From positions 25,146,599 to 25,210,598 of the forward strand of contig OY744604.1 of the NCBI GenBank assembly GCA_963556255.1: 64,000 nt of DNA, written 5' to 3'. The stretch comes from Allolobophora icterica. Lineage: Eukaryota > Annelida > Clitellata > Crassiclitellata > Lumbricidae. Below, one piece after another: positions 12,356 to 21,604 of the stretch; the first letter of the stretch is position 1, and each line of letters begins with the position of its first letter. The position numbers and the translations under genes were made by a program. The notes under the pieces are model-generated. The model had not been told where the DNA came from. It searched no databases and was given only the letters and a program-made list of their open reading frames with translations.

Positions 12356-15167
12356 ATATGTGTATATATATACACATATAATGTGTGTATATATATACAC
12401 ACACATATATATATACACATACACTTATAAATTTCACATAGGTTTAATGCAACAGAGGCGAATTGATTGGTATATGTAAAGAAGGGCAAATATTCTGTTA
12501 AAGTTATCTCATCAAAGATATTAGAACAAATTAACATTATTGCAAATAGGAAGGAGGTAAGGAGGAGAGAGATGGTGTTCGATATCATTATCGTGGATAT
12601 TTGTAAAGCGCAGATTACACATAAACACAGCCAAAGAAATGGAAGTCAGAAACATTGTCCAATGATGCTAATTGAATAACAAAATCCGGTTGCAAGAAAA
12701 CCAGAGACAGACTAGCTGCTGTGGTGTGTTGTGCTATAATGAGAAAAATTGTAAGGCAGTGTAGTTAATGAAGAAGTAAGACCATGTTAAGAATGGTAAA
12801 CCTGAGGAGTGATCGGTAGAGGAGGATATTGGTGGAGGAACAGAGAATTTGTGTGATTCAGGAGTTAGATCATTTCAGAGTCGAGGTGGAGTGTGGTATA
12901 TGGATCAATTAGAGAGCTTGAGTAGTTACTGGGGGGGGGGAACAATTGAGGTAGGAGAATAGGGAAATATAGCTAATGATAAACAGGATTATTTCCATAT
13001 GAGACAGTGCCCAGCTAGCACATCAGAGAGGTGTTAACTAGTTCACTTGTTAATTAATTATTCATTTTTCGAGGCAGTGAGTATTAATTAGTCTTTGATG
13101 GATTGATTCTTTAGGTGACCATCTTTACTGCACCCTCACTGGTCCAGGTGTAACCTTAGCATCATCGAGCTACCAGTTCAAGGTCACGGGGATTGTATCG
13201 TTTTCTGGCTACTTTGACGTTGGATATCTTGCACTCAATGCCATATTTGACAAACCAGAAACAACGAGGTAAGTGTAGACGCTGTAGAGTCTTGACAAAA
13301 TGAACTGAAAGTCTCTTCAAGACATTTCATACAATCTCTGTCGCACACTGTTGCTACATCAAGACTTGTGTAGTCCTACATTTTCCATCAGCATGACCAT
13401 CTTTTTGTTGCAAATTTTATTGTTATAATCACCATAATTGTTATCATCACCAACATCGTCATCACCCACATCGTCATTATTGCCATCATTCTCATCATCA
13501 CTATTGTCGTCTTTCATCACTTTTTTCGTACTCATCATCAGCGTCATCATAATCATGATCATAATAATAACATCGACAAAGGCGCCGAATGCAACATCGT
13601 CATCGTCATTAATGTGTCATCATGATTTTCATCAACATTGTTATTGTCATAACAGATAAATTTCCCTTTCCAACTGAAGGAATTGACAGATGCATTGTTG
13701 GTTCACGTTGTTATTTTATCCAAAATTGCAATTTTTTTTAATATTTTAGATTGCTTCCTTTTGGTAATTTGTGGAAGTTGCTGGTTGGTATGGTCAACCG
13801 TTCAGCAAAAACGCAGCGACTGAAAGCAATCAGACTTCTCCTCAAACTGTTGTCTCTCCAGACCAAGTAACTGTCTCATATTTCTATTAAATTGAAAGCC
13901 TATGTAACTTTTCAGTATGCCTCTTTGAACTTATGTTGGTCACAGTAGTCATTTGGTTAGGGTGCTTGCCTTGTAATGGAGAGACTGGGCAAGTACGGGG
14001 TTGAGCCTCCCAGAAAATTTACTATGTAAAGACCTTTCAAGAGCAAGTCCTTCACTTATTATTGCTTAGTACATTGCTTGATGCTTGGTCATGTATCTTT
14101 TCAAGAACAGAGCTTTCTGTTCTGTTAATTGAAACCAAAATTATCTGCACACAAATTACAATGACAGTGATGATGACTATTAAATAGTGTTGCTTTATAA
14201 ATGCATAAATATACTAATATTAATAATAAATATAATAATTATTGTGCTACCATGGATATTTACCTTTCACTTTTCTTTAACATGTAAGTAATTTTTATGC
14301 AATGCACAACAAACCATTGTCATAGAAATTATCAATTTAGAACTCAATCTAAAACATCACGTTTGTAAGAGACATGACTTTGTGGGATTTTATGGTTGTG
14401 GTTTGTTGCATTTTGGAACTGTTCTCTTATTGGAGAACTTTTACTGTGCAGTTTTAAAAATATGTAAGGTGCCAACTGTTCACTGCTTTTGAACATCTCG
14501 CATATAATGCGTTCACTGTAGGTTCGTCACTTTGAGCTCATGTTTAACAGAAATACAACATGCACAATTGCACATGCATGCCTTTATTTAACAAGCAGTT
14601 AAAGACTGAAGACCATTCTTTTCGATCACGGTCTTGTGTAATCAGGTCAGAAGCACCTCCGACGAGTTTCTGTAGAGGTGCTATATAAATAGCATTGACA
14701 ATTACAATATATATGTATGTATATATACACCTTGACACTTAACACATGTATTAAGGGCCACTATCTAATGACTCAACATCAGTTGATAGCACTAACCAAT
14801 TGTTAGGGATTTGCTTAGGCCTAAACAGCTGTCATCTGAGATGAGGCTCGAGCCCATACTCTCTGTGCTGCAAGGCAAGCGCTCTAACAAATTGGCTATC
14901 ATGTCCCACGTACAGAATGCTATATTGCATAATTTATTAAAAGTTGGGGAAGTGAAATCTAAACTGTTGACTGATTGAGTTTTAATTGGTGATTGATTGC
15001 ATAGGAGTCGTGGATGTGAGGAGCTATCAGTGGATTTGAGTCTTCTGAAAGGCTTGTGGAAAATGTATCAGAAGATGATGGAAGTGACGAAGGAGTCTAC
15101 AGAAGTTCAACCGGCACTTGTAATCGCACTCACAGAACTCTTTCACATAGCACAGAATGTGGCTAAG
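1048..15167 (+). CDS. ZZEF1-like: left ZZEF1-like gene, C-terminal part (exons below)
   Basis: Spliced gene fragment matching the C-terminal ~500 residues of ZZEF1, a very large protein with EF-hand, DOC, CUB-like and ZZ zinc-finger domains (ZZ fingers read histone or SUMO tails). Conserved landmarks are LLRDLE in the first exon, LYARKLL and KILQK near 9.0-9.2 kb, the CUB-like segment DEVYIPGAT / SSSSDLT / YQFKVTG over three exons, then LWKLLVGM, QRLKAIRLLLKLL and ALTELFHIAQN. Exons: 1048-1235, 3422-3619, 5807-5871, 7998-8102, 8397-8556, 8773-~8966, 9028-9213, 9925-10154, 12079-12194, 13115-13268, 13750-13866, 15005-15167. Phases agree from 9028 onward; the middle exons (5807-8966) are poorly conserved and one junction does not fit. 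The upstream 2000+ codons lie outside the window and the ancestral last exon (about 50 residues) was not found. The identification rests on remembered human ZZEF1, not on an alignment. Confidence 0.85.
1515..1584. repeat. ATT/GTT trinucleotide microsatellite
   Basis: Interrupted run of ATT and GTT triplets in an intron. It makes an Asn-rich false frame on the minus strand. Confidence 0.9.
1668..2700 (-). mobile_element. tRNA-derived SINE (minus), split by a hAT element
   Basis: 1668-1805 and 2669-2700 are two halves of one SINE; similar copies lie at 14752-14915 (minus) and 9385-9575 (plus). The head resembles a tRNA gene with A and B boxes; the body carries a phrase like GACCTTGAGCAAGTC in the sense direction. 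The hAT at 1814-2660 lies between the halves, so the SINE is older. Confidence 0.75.
1814..2660. mobile_element. hAT element inserted in a SINE, perfect TSD
   Basis: Left end CAGCGGTTCTCAAA and right end TTTGAGAACCACTG are inverted copies with one mismatch. The 8-bp GTCTAACC flanks both sides (1806-1813, 2661-2668). Length is 847 bp. A 104-codon minus-strand frame inside (2209-2523) shows no transposase motif that I recognise, so it is probably non-autonomous. Confidence 0.9.
2906..3171. mobile_element. hAT MITE with perfect TSD
   Basis: Inverted ends CAGTGCTTTTTTTC, flanked by TATGTAAC at 2898-2905 and 3172-3179. It is 266 bp, noncoding, with CCGGAAC repeats near both ends. Confidence 0.9.
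3236..3265. repeat. perfect 30-bp palindrome
   Basis: The half-site CTGGGACTAAGATTG is followed directly by its exact reverse complement with no spacer. It could form a 15-bp hairpin stem. Confidence 0.95.
3422..3619 (+). CDS. ZZEF1-like: left ZZEF1-like exon, acidic linker
   Basis: Acceptor catgacag, donor ggg/gtaaga, phase 0 at both ends. Begins ILSLELNKRSQKEPGL, comparable to human ILSIMLYSSKKEINAL directly after the LLRDLE exon. It then runs into an Asp/Glu/Ser-rich low-complexity stretch, like the acidic linker of human ZZEF1. Confidence 0.75.
4207..4915. mobile_element. second MULE-like element nested in the first
   Basis: Termini carry GGGT..CCCGAATCCCC in inverted orientation, with repeated CCCGAATCCCCGAAA phrases inside. 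Flanks are 9-bp near-identical duplications: CGACTGCGT (4198-4206) and CGACTGCAT (4916-4924). A 9-bp TSD is typical of Mutator-like elements. Its interior is mostly a Harbinger-like MITE (4421-4876). Confidence 0.75.
4421..4876. mobile_element. Harbinger-like MITE nested in the second element
   Basis: Inverted termini GGGGCCATCCA...ATTACGTAC with TTA on both sides (4418-4420, 4877-4879). The G-rich subterminal tracts (GGGGGGAGGGGGTC) occur near both ends in direct orientation. The 3-bp TTA duplication suggests PIF/Harbinger. This is the innermost of three nested elements. Confidence 0.75.
5311..5806. other. intron sequence, nothing recognised
   Basis: No repeat ends or conserved frame seen between the MULE and the next candidate exon. 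Confidence 0.5.
5807..5871 (+). CDS. ZZEF1-like: candidate left ZZEF1-like exon (poorly conserved)
   Basis: Acceptor ttccaacag, donor ag/gtatgt, enters in phase 0 as required and leaves in phase 2. The short peptide MSFPINTEEDATEDNIWGN has no clear human counterpart, so support is only splice signals and phase. Confidence 0.42.
5872..6743. other. intron sequence, nothing recognised
   Basis: AT-rich; no conserved frames, TIRs or tandem structure noticed. Confidence 0.5.
6744..7660 (-). pseudogene. decayed repetitive-element protein, minus strand
   Basis: Pieces in several frames (7548-7207, 7110-6898) line up with a repetitive protein family I recall from cnidarian and insect genomes. Features are YLSTDKKYLY, then VVHSRW followed by AANRILRFYV, then VCAPVWF, then VRELASQRILAAR. 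Frameshifts and stops break the frame. I recognise the family by its pattern but cannot assign the transposon superfamily. It lies in an intron of the left gene on the opposite strand. Confidence 0.55.
7819..7897. repeat. (GAT)n microsatellite
   Basis: About 26 uninterrupted GAT triplets. The homopolymeric Ser or Ile frames opposite are artefacts. Confidence 0.97.
7998..8102 (+). CDS. ZZEF1-like: candidate left ZZEF1-like exon, basic
   Basis: Good acceptor (tcttttctag) and matching phase with 5807-5871. Encodes a lysine-rich start (KKKRRQTTQKK) then a helical tail. The proposed donor aat/gtacac is weak but gives the phase needed by the next exon. No convincing match to human ZZEF1. Confidence 0.4.
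8397..8556 (+). CDS. ZZEF1-like: candidate left ZZEF1-like exon, possible GC donor
   Basis: Acceptor ttacatcag; open only in the phase left by the previous candidate exon. Contains CIEESNPEKPCL and ends LLSSKEKGLLTK. The best donor is a GC type (aaag/gcaaga), which leaves phase 0 and clashes with the next exon. Either the donor is wrong or a small exon is missing. Confidence 0.45.
8773..8966 (+). CDS. ZZEF1-like: left ZZEF1-like exon, 3' end uncertain
   Basis: Acceptor cactcatttcag; only one phase is open. The stretch SKLSKSSENGDHFSK...VELQRTFLRDYN is comparable with human QRRSKSAALLHKE...RAVRDYLFR, which precedes the LYAR exon. Two phase-0 donors are possible, after 8951 and after 8966 (aat/gtatgc); the second has the better consensus. 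Confidence 0.65.
9028..9213 (+). CDS. ZZEF1-like: left ZZEF1-like exon with LYAR...KILQK
   Basis: Acceptor catttgtag, donor aag/gttagc, phase 0 on both sides. Encodes VNRALAILYARKLL, then a hydrophobic helix and GDKILQK, closely matching human VNEATAVLYARHVL ... EKILQKVLQ. Confidence 0.94.
9385..9575 (+). mobile_element. tRNA-derived SINE
   Basis: Polymerase III-like A box (GGTAGCCAAATGGTTAGAGC) and B box (GGGTTCGAGCT), then a tRNA-unrelated body with GAGCAAGTCCTTC and a tail of TATTG repeats. Same family as 13938, 14752, 56735 and 58815. Confidence 0.82.
9770..9905. repeat. ATGATC/GATGAT-rich microsatellite
   Basis: Interrupted GAT/ATC triplets; many alternations form short ATGATCAT palindromes. 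Intronic. Confidence 0.92.
9925..10154 (+). CDS. ZZEF1-like: left ZZEF1-like exon, start of CUB-like domain
   Basis: Acceptor ttgacgtag, donor aag-ag/gtactt, phase 0 in and 2 out. Encodes the linker after KILQK and the first CUB strands: MDEVYIPGATTLQVELDKR aligns with human EDKVHIPGAIYLSIKFDSQ. Confidence 0.93.
10208..10275. repeat. (GTAT)n microsatellite
   Basis: About 15 GTAT units followed by degenerate units to about 10370. Confidence 0.97.
10420..11480 (-). mobile_element. degraded non-LTR retrotransposon (LINE), RT and C-terminus
   Basis: On the minus strand 11476-11159 encodes ALFDVSSAFDMVDHE (reverse transcriptase motif A with its catalytic Asp) and MVYADDVQIFF (motif C, YADD), but the segment between is shortened. 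10899-10516 encodes the C-terminal region (SIQSVLNAAARLI ... IQYKILLLV ... APKYLCDLM) typical of CR1/Jockey-group LINEs. Frameshifted and deleted. Confidence 0.8.
12079..12194 (+). CDS. ZZEF1-like: left ZZEF1-like exon, middle of CUB-like domain
   Basis: Acceptor tttttgtgtag, donor aaag/gtatgg, phase 2 in and 1 out. Encodes SSSSDLTKNKQCFSGHS and ENWENFTIKG, matching human SSSSDFQQDRHSFSGSQ and QKWKDFELPG. Confidence 0.95.
12300..12425. repeat. (TA)n/(CA)n microsatellite
   Basis: Alternating TATATA and CACACATATA tracts; intronic. Confidence 0.95.
12785..12950 (-). mobile_element. LINE C-terminal remnant
   Basis: Closely resembles 23030-23180 of the longer LINE (phrases GTGGAGGAAC, GAGGTGGAGTGTGG, TATGGATC). 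A short decayed fragment on the minus strand. Confidence 0.7.
13115..13268 (+). CDS. ZZEF1-like: left ZZEF1-like exon, end of CUB-like domain
   Basis: Acceptor attctttag, donor cgag/gtaagt, phase 1 in and 2 out. Starts GDHLYCTL (human GDTLYYRF) and contains SSYQFKVTG where human has EWGYRFTVTAG. The conserved Trp-Gly of the human CUB strand is replaced here. Confidence 0.93.
13420..13645. repeat. ATC-rich interrupted microsatellite
   Basis: Degenerate ATC/GTC/ATT triplets. Asp/Asn-rich or Ser-rich frames over it are not genes. Confidence 0.9.
13750..13866 (+). CDS. ZZEF1-like: left ZZEF1-like exon, helical region
   Basis: Acceptor atattttag, donor ccaa/gtaact, phase 2 in and out. LPFGNLWKLLVGMVNRSAK and QRLKAIRLLLKLL align with human LPLAKIWEWLVGVACRQTG and QRLKAIHLLLRIV. 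Confidence 0.95.
13938..14130 (+). mobile_element. tRNA-derived SINE
   Basis: Diverged copy of the 9385 SINE family: GTAGTCATTTGGTTAGGG A-box region, GGGGTTGAGCC B-box region, then AAGACCTTTCAAGAGCAAG. Confidence 0.7.
14640..14735 (+). repeat. retroposon 3' end with hairpin
   Basis: AGCACCTCC...AGAGGTGCTATATAAA can form a stem-loop; a second copy is at 53617-53660. It looks like the 3' terminal hairpin of a non-LTR element or SINE. Confidence 0.5.
14752..14915 (-). mobile_element. tRNA-derived SINE, minus strand
   Basis: Reverse-complement copy of the family at 9385: the B-box region reads GGGCTCGAGCC on the minus strand, with the A-box region near 14895-14910. Confidence 0.75.
15005..15167 (+). 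CDS. ZZEF1-like: left ZZEF1-like exon, last recognised
   Basis: Acceptor attgcatag, donor aag/gtttgt, phase 2 in and 0 out. Encodes VDLSLLKGLWKMYQKM and ALVIALTELFHIAQNVAK, aligning with human LCDLALLKPLWQLFTHM and HRALTELFFVTENRAQ. In human about 50 more residues follow; they were not found. Reading through the donor gives 72 residues over a CACATA repeat to a stop at 15381. Confidence 0.9.
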
Positions 15168-15842
15168 GTTTGTCAACAACCATCTTACAACAACCATCTT
15201 ACAACCTTCGACACAGAAACTGCGAAAGAGATAGAGAGACAGATAAATATATATCACACAAGCAAACAACATACACATACACATACATTATCACAAAACG
15301 AGGAACAGGTAGACAGTGACAGAAACAGCCTATTTGAGCTGAGAATGGTTTCATTCTTAGATAAGATGGCTAGTGGCTACTGAGATGTGAGGCCAAGTGA
15401 GTGAAATCAATAGTGTGAGGAAGTAGGTTCATCACTTAAAGGGACATTCTGCTTGGAACATATGTGCCCTGGTCTGAACCGGATTTAGGGATTAGGAGGT
15501 TAATCATAGCAATGCTGGGTAGGTGCAGGGCTGAGGAATGCTGGGATGAAGTTGCTGACTGACCAGTGGGCTTGAGGGTAAACTGCACACTAAATGTGAT
15601 TGGCCAGAGGGGAAGCCAAGGGTCAGCCACAGGTGACTCGGAGAGGTAGGCCGACCGCAGGTGAGATTGGTCTCTTTGTGTGGCTGACTGTGAAGGACAG
15701 TGGTTGACACAGGTGAAGGGCAGAGTGTAGAACGGTCGTCTGAGAGAGGAAGGAAAGAGAAGAATCCGGCCGGTGCCGCTATCAAGGGTGAGACAGATTA
15801 GTCTAGGAGAATTTTAGTGGTACTAATTACTGGTATTGGTAT
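15168..15842. other. intron or 3' flank, no clear feature
   Basis: A short CACATA repeat near 15270, then G-rich unique sequence. Frames on both strands lack recognisable motifs. Confidence 0.5.
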
Positions 15843-15940
15843 TTACAGGTCAAGAAATAGAGGAACGTCCACTTTGTTTGATCTGAGGCAAAGAAATATT
15901 GCCTCAGATTCATTTGAAGTGACGGAAAGGCCTCTTGCGC
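15843..15940 (+). CDS. orphan exon candidate
   Basis: Acceptor tggtatttacag and donor cca/gtaaga enclose one open phase encoding a peptide ending FEVTERPLAPP. The phase does not follow the 15005-15167 exon and there is no clear ZZEF1 match. It could be an alternative 3' exon, another gene, or chance. Confidence 0.28.
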
Positions 15941-16079
15941 CTCCAGTAAGACTAGATACATAATTATTCTTTGTGTGTGACATTTATTAGTTGTGTAAAA
16001 TCGTGTCACAAGTGTAAATACTAATATAATATTACATATTGAATTATTAGTTCTTTCTTATCAATTATACTATAACCAG

Positions 16080-16360
16080 ATGTTCCCTCACTCCAGCCGG
16101 GACTCTTCCACTATTGGGCCACAGGATGGATACACAGGGCAGGGACAAGAACTCCTTTGGCTCGATCCCTGGGCTCACTAGCCATGAGTCCCCGCTCGGC
16201 CTTGGGACGCAGATGCCATCGGCCTCTTGGCAGGAAACCAATGCCTGCATTCAACCATGCAAGGGCATTAGGTCCGGGTTACCCAGGTCTGGAAGAAACG
16301 AGGAGCATCACAATAGCCTATATGTCTTCAATACTTGTGTTTTAAGATTAGGATTGTGCT
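16080..16360. other. GC-richer segment, unassigned
   Basis: Noticeably less AT-rich than its surroundings, with overlapping open frames but no motif. Possibly an old SINE or retroelement fragment. Confidence 0.2.
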
Positions 16361-16368
16361 TGTTATAG

Positions 16369-16428
16369 GAATGGAATGCTGAGCACAGTTTTATAACGTC
16401 CATGGAAGCAGTTGGCTCCACTTCTCAG
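16369..16428 (+). CDS. orphan 60-bp exon candidate
   Basis: Acceptor cttgttatag and donor cag/gttatt; only phase 0 is open, encoding EWNAEHSFITSMEAVGSTSQ. It follows 15843-15940 in phase. Function unknown. Confidence 0.28.
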
Positions 16429-16756
16429 GTTATTGCACATATTTAAATTCTTCAGTTTAGGTTTGATCTGTCATAATCATTTACAATGTAACTCGATTGA
16501 TTTTGGAGAAAGAGGCAGACTGTATGTAGAAGTTAAAACGAAGGATTATAAGAGAAAAAGGGCATAGTTTAACCTGCCTAATGGAAGAGTATGAAAGAAA
16601 AACGTAACTACCGTTTATCATGTTTTGAGAACGTGTTGTTAAGCAGTTTGCATTATTTGACTAGGTAAATAGATAAATAGCCTTCTATTAATGCAGGACA
16701 AATGCTCACATTTTGCAGTTTCTCTACAATTTTATTTTGCAATTTCTTCTTTGAAG

Positions 16757-16850
16757 GAGTGAAATCCAAGTTGAAGTCTTTAAAGTACCGTCAACAATGA
16801 AAGTGTCCATTTCTATCTATGACGGAGGAACGGTGTTTTTTTTATTCCCA
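16757..16850 (+). CDS. orphan exon candidate with CUB-like strand pattern
   Basis: After the pyrimidine-rich acceptor tttctttgaag, one phase reads SEIQVEVFKVPSTMKVSISI then YDGG. The alternating hydrophobic pattern around a KVP turn resembles the first strands of CUB-like domains such as those of ZZEF1. Phase does not follow 16369-16428 and the 3' end is undefined. Confidence 0.25.
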
Positions 16851-17668
16851 GATGTCGTTCTTTGTTTACAAATAGAGTTTTTCTTACTAAGTTACTAACT
16901 TTCAGAAAATGTTAACCAGTTAGCTAAGGTATCCTAGATTCTCGTACAACATGTGTTGTAATCCAGACATATTTTTACCTACATGTGCACTTAAACCTTG
17001 TTGGAACTCTTACTGTAGTATTCTTAAGTCCCAATTGAAAGTGTTTATCGCCGTTTACATGCTTCCTCTTGAAGTTTACATTCTAAACTGCCTCCCATCT
17101 TTGACTGTACTTCAGACAACAGGTTCTTGTCTTAAACTTTTTGTTGATTTGTATATTTTTTAAATTTCTGTTGATTATTGCCTCTGTGAGAAAACTGACT
17201 GCATCCCTTATCATAGGTTATGCAGCTGCTGCTGACATGATTATCCATTTGGGTTTTGCTTACCGGTAGTTGCCTTAGAGCATTTGTTGAGTCGATAGCT
17301 AACATAATGTGTATCCTATTTGAAGAACTGTGATAACTATTGTACGGTTTGTAGTTACCTAAAGTGTGTTTTATCGCTTTGATGATCTGGTGATGATAAC
17401 GAATTAAATCTGTTTGATATGCATGCTCCATCATTAGTTGTTTGTTTTTTAGATGAGATTATCGCCATCGTATAGGTAACACTAAAGTATTGCATATATT
17501 TTTTTACATTTTTAATCATAAAACTGTTAGTTGTAGTATTTATTAACAATAAGAACACAGTAGTGCAAAACTACTGAAAAAGAGAAAGAAACGCAAATTA
17601 TCAAACTAAGTTGCATAGCCTGGATCTGTAACAAATGGGAGCTGTTCGTAAGAGCTACCGGTACATGA
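16851..17668. other. unique sequence, nothing recognised
   Basis: AT-rich without repeat ends or convincing frames. Confidence 0.5.
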
Positions 17669-18366
17669 CGAAAGAGCGACGTAACAGAAGAGCGACATAA
17701 ATACTGTATCAAAAGAGCGACAACCTAAGAAATGAAGTCAAAATTCAAAAGAGCGACAAACATATTTATGTAATCATTTATTCCACAGAAGCAGCTCATT
17801 ACTACTTATATTACTCATAAATGTACTAAAGTGTGTGATAAAATAATGTACTAAAGTCATTCAGTGTCTGATTGTTCAACCAATCTAGGACATAAGGTCA
17901 AGTGCATATTACGGGCAATCCCTCGAAGGTATTCCTCGAGAGGGATAGTGCCATGTCTCCCCACAACAGTTGCAATTCTTTCTTCTCTTTGGAGTCGCTC
18001 TTTCTTCTTCTTGACTAGGTTGTTCCCTGAAATCAGCCTTTCGACCTCTTGATCTGTGCGGTGGTTCTCTTTTATGAATTCCCTTATCATCGAAAACACT
18101 CCCAGGTGGTAACGTTCCACTACAGTTTAGAACCTCATGTGCCAAGCCTCCAAGCTGTTGTTTGTTCTTGGGAGGTTATGGGCTTGAAGATGGTGAACAC
18201 TCCAGAAAATTGTGAGATATCAAGGAGGATGACGTCGTTGAGTGCGCGGTGGTCTTCCTCTCCCACGAGTGGCACTTAATAATCTCCAAAATATTTATAA
18301 ACCTAGAGCGCATAGAATGCATTATGAATCTCGGTATTTGTCGCTCTTTCGTTATGTCGCTCTTTC
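17669..18366 (-). mobile_element. MULE-like element with repeated GTCGCTCTTT ends
   Basis: The left end carries CGAAAGAGCGAC and three further AAGAGCGAC copies; the right end carries two inverted copies, GTCGCTCTTTCG (18339, 18355). A minus-strand frame (18120-17857) reads FIKENHRTDQEVERL, a basic segment and EYLRGIARNMH, like the C-terminal tail of FLYWCH/MULE transposases. Truncated and nonfunctional. Confidence 0.65.
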
Positions 18367-18369
18367 GAT

Positions 18370-21284
18370 ACTAACTCGTAACAAATCTGTAATCATATGC
18401 ATGCCGTTGACAATGTGTGAAGGTTGCATAAGAAAGTTTATGCTAGCAGCAGAGTTGTCTTCATTAGAGAATTTTCACTCTGATCATGATTCTGTGAAAC
18501 TGTGATTGGTGTGTGTGGACCCACCAATGGTGACTCTTTTCTGTGCATTGTTTTGCTTGGTGAAATGCAAGTTGATGATAACATTAACATCATATATGGT
18601 AATACAGAGTGTTTGCTGTTGAAGTGGCCTATAACAAATTTGCAATTAAAAATTCCACAAACACTTTTCTTCTCACGGCTGCATCTGACATTGCAATCAT
18701 GAAACATACACTCACAGTTAATATTACTTTCTGTACAATTTTGCGAATACACAGTTCTAAGTTTAATATTTTAGAGACTTAAACTCATCTAATGTTACCC
18801 AATCCCATTGGTAGCAATTACCAAAAAATTAAGTCAGTAGCAGATGATATATATATGAAAGTTTGTAGCCCAAATAAATTTTACCAGCTTTCAAGAGGCA
18901 CACTAAGAAGAACTTGAGGCCTTGAATGGTTTATCTCACGCAGCAGTGTTATTTCATTGGTAGTAGTATTATTACTCCTCAACTAATACCTGTACTTTTT
19001 GCATTATTTAATATGTATGGACCGAATACACTTTTGATGATAGTCTCTGTTTAAATGTTTATAATACAAGTTTTGTATGGACTTGTTGGCATATTTTTTG
19101 TGCATTTTGGTTGTTTCAAGAGTTGAGTTACTCAGAATTATTCCATGGCTTTACTTGTTGATTTTCTGCTTGAATGCTGCAGTCCAGATACATGTCTGAG
19201 GTGTGAGGTTGCTATTTGATTTAATCTCGTTTCATTTGTAGCAATGTTTGTTTACTAAAGCTTTATTAAGCTTCTTTTGCGTTTATACAGCTGCTTTCAG
19301 TTTATGAGTTACACAGAAACTTTCCAATGTTAATCAGATAAGTAAGCATGTGATCAGATTTCTGATGAAGTTGTAGATGGTGTTTTGACATAGTCTTGAT
19401 AAGTTTAGGACATGGTTGTTTACTGAAGGGTATTTGTGACATACCATACCCATGAACTTTGGTGGGACCCATGTGGGCTTTCTGTACAAGTTTTTTGATT
19501 ACTTTTACATGTATTTGGTTACTTATTTATCTGCTCTTTAAAACTAAATTTGCCTTACCATATGGAAGTTTGTGCAGTTATTAGATATAACTTTATATTA
19601 ATAGTAGACATGTTGGGTAGCGTTTATCATGTTTATGCCTCGTCTCAATGATCCTTCGACTTGAAAGAGTTTGAGTATCTAGGGTTATTCCGTAATGTTC
19701 GACAAAGAAAATTTTCAAATATCAAACGTACATGTTTGACATCACTTCTGTATGCACAGAGTCTTATTTCTTCTCTTGATGTGATGTGTTTTCTTCTGTT
19801 GTGCCCTGTTCTTATCTAGATATCAATTTGCTAATAATTTTATGCATGTTGGACACCAAGAATATGTGAATTCCTTTACTCTTAATTATGCCTCCAGAAT
19901 TAATTTATATATCAAAGTTTAATTGGCACTCAGTTCAGCAGAGTTTTATTAGCTGGTTAAGATGTGTCGGTATTATTGGTGTTTTATCGATGTTTTCAGA
20001 TCTGCTGCATTTCTCGAAACTTCAGGCCGTAATTGTGCCTTTATTGGTATGCTCTGGTTTTCGGTCAATAGTTCAGTTTTCAATATTACTGTAAACTATC
20101 GTTTTGCTGTTATTGTAGACAACTGTATTACTAATAAAGTTGTGTTGCACTGCTTATATTTGATTAGATATTTGTGCAAAAATTGTTGGCAGATCCAGTT
20201 ACGAAGCCAACCCCAGAATTGATGTATCTGTAGGTATGAAGTGTCGGCAATTCCAGTTTCTTAGCGCAGTGTATGCGAAGGTGATGGATGCCCAATTATC
20301 TCCCTCACTTCATCAGCAATTAAAATCAATAAGTTCGTAGTCCAGCTCGTCGACGATAAGGCTTCTTCGTCCTAACCCTGCAATCGCGAGATGTTCTGCC
20401 ATCAGATGTTCGTGAGCATGCTTTCAGATAAAACCTTTTTACCAGATAGAGATCAGAATTGCATGCCGTCTGCGACCAGAAAGCCACGGATTCGGTAAGG
20501 CGACGGGAATTCAGAATTTTGTAGGATCATCGACTGTCCAATTTGTATTAGCTTCGTTTTGTAACTGCTGGCCAACTGCTGACGAATGGTCCGACCTGCA
20601 CAAGAAGAGACTGGAATCAACCCAGCACAATTCACGCACAATTGTCTTGTGCCTCATATAGCCTATTTGGGTTTTACCTTGCAGATGTGTCAAGTGCAGC
20701 AATGTTAATAAATCAATGAAAGTGCGGAATGAAAGAATTATGTTGCTTGACTTTGACTGCAAAAGTACAAAACATTGCTTGCCAGAGTGCATGTTTTATT
20801 TCATGATTTACTTACAGTATCCCAAAACTCGCTAAAAAGAAGCTACAGTTTAACATGAAACGTTAGCAGGGTTTTAGATAACAAACGGCAGACCCATGCA
20901 GAATGGACCAGAGTCCGGCTTAAATAACGCCATTAATTAAAGAGCAATTCCGATGTTGATGAAGAACAGTGTTTTGTATGCTGTTAATTAAACATGTTTT
21001 AAAATCTTTACTATGGGAATATTTGGATTATAATTATTCTGACTGAATCAAAATGTGTAAACCATTATGGTTTTTGGTTATGGTTGACAAGAATTTATTT
21101 AGCAACTGATTATGTTTTCGTGTTGTGACTATGAGAATACACTGGATGGAAAATGTGTTTGTTCTTTGTGTTGTCTCTCAGATATCTGTGCAAAGGATGC
21201 ATTTGTTATCTAAAAGGATCATAGCCACACGGTGGCACTGCAACGAATGCAACGACTTTGTTGTACCACTCTCTGGAAACCCTC
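18370..21284. other. long unique stretch without recognised genes
   Basis: AT-rich; scattered short frames only, no transposon termini or exon-like homology seen. It may include the 3' end of the left gene, which I could not locate. Confidence 0.4.
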
Positions 21285-21604
21285 TAATCTGGTACCCTGG
21301 AAATCGGACTTGGACCTCTTTTGGACCACTCTCTGGAAACTCCCGTATGATTTGGTTTGGCCTTCTGGAAACCGGACTCTGACCTCTTTTGGACTACTCT
21401 CTGGAAACCCCTCTGATCTGACGTAGCGCTTGTGAATAGGCTGGTGCCTTGCGCTTGGCCTTCGAGTGGTGCTTTAGAAGTTTGGATATTACGATTACGA
21501 TTAATAATAAGTAGTTCGCTAGATGGCGATGACGTCGCAATACGCGCTTTAATTATCAAAATCGTAGTCGTAATCTCCAAATTTCTCGTAATCGTCATCG
21601 TAAT

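Noticed and set aside
20453..20792. Minus-strand frames of 62 and 93 codons
   Set aside because: No motif, no splice context and overlapping each other in different frames.
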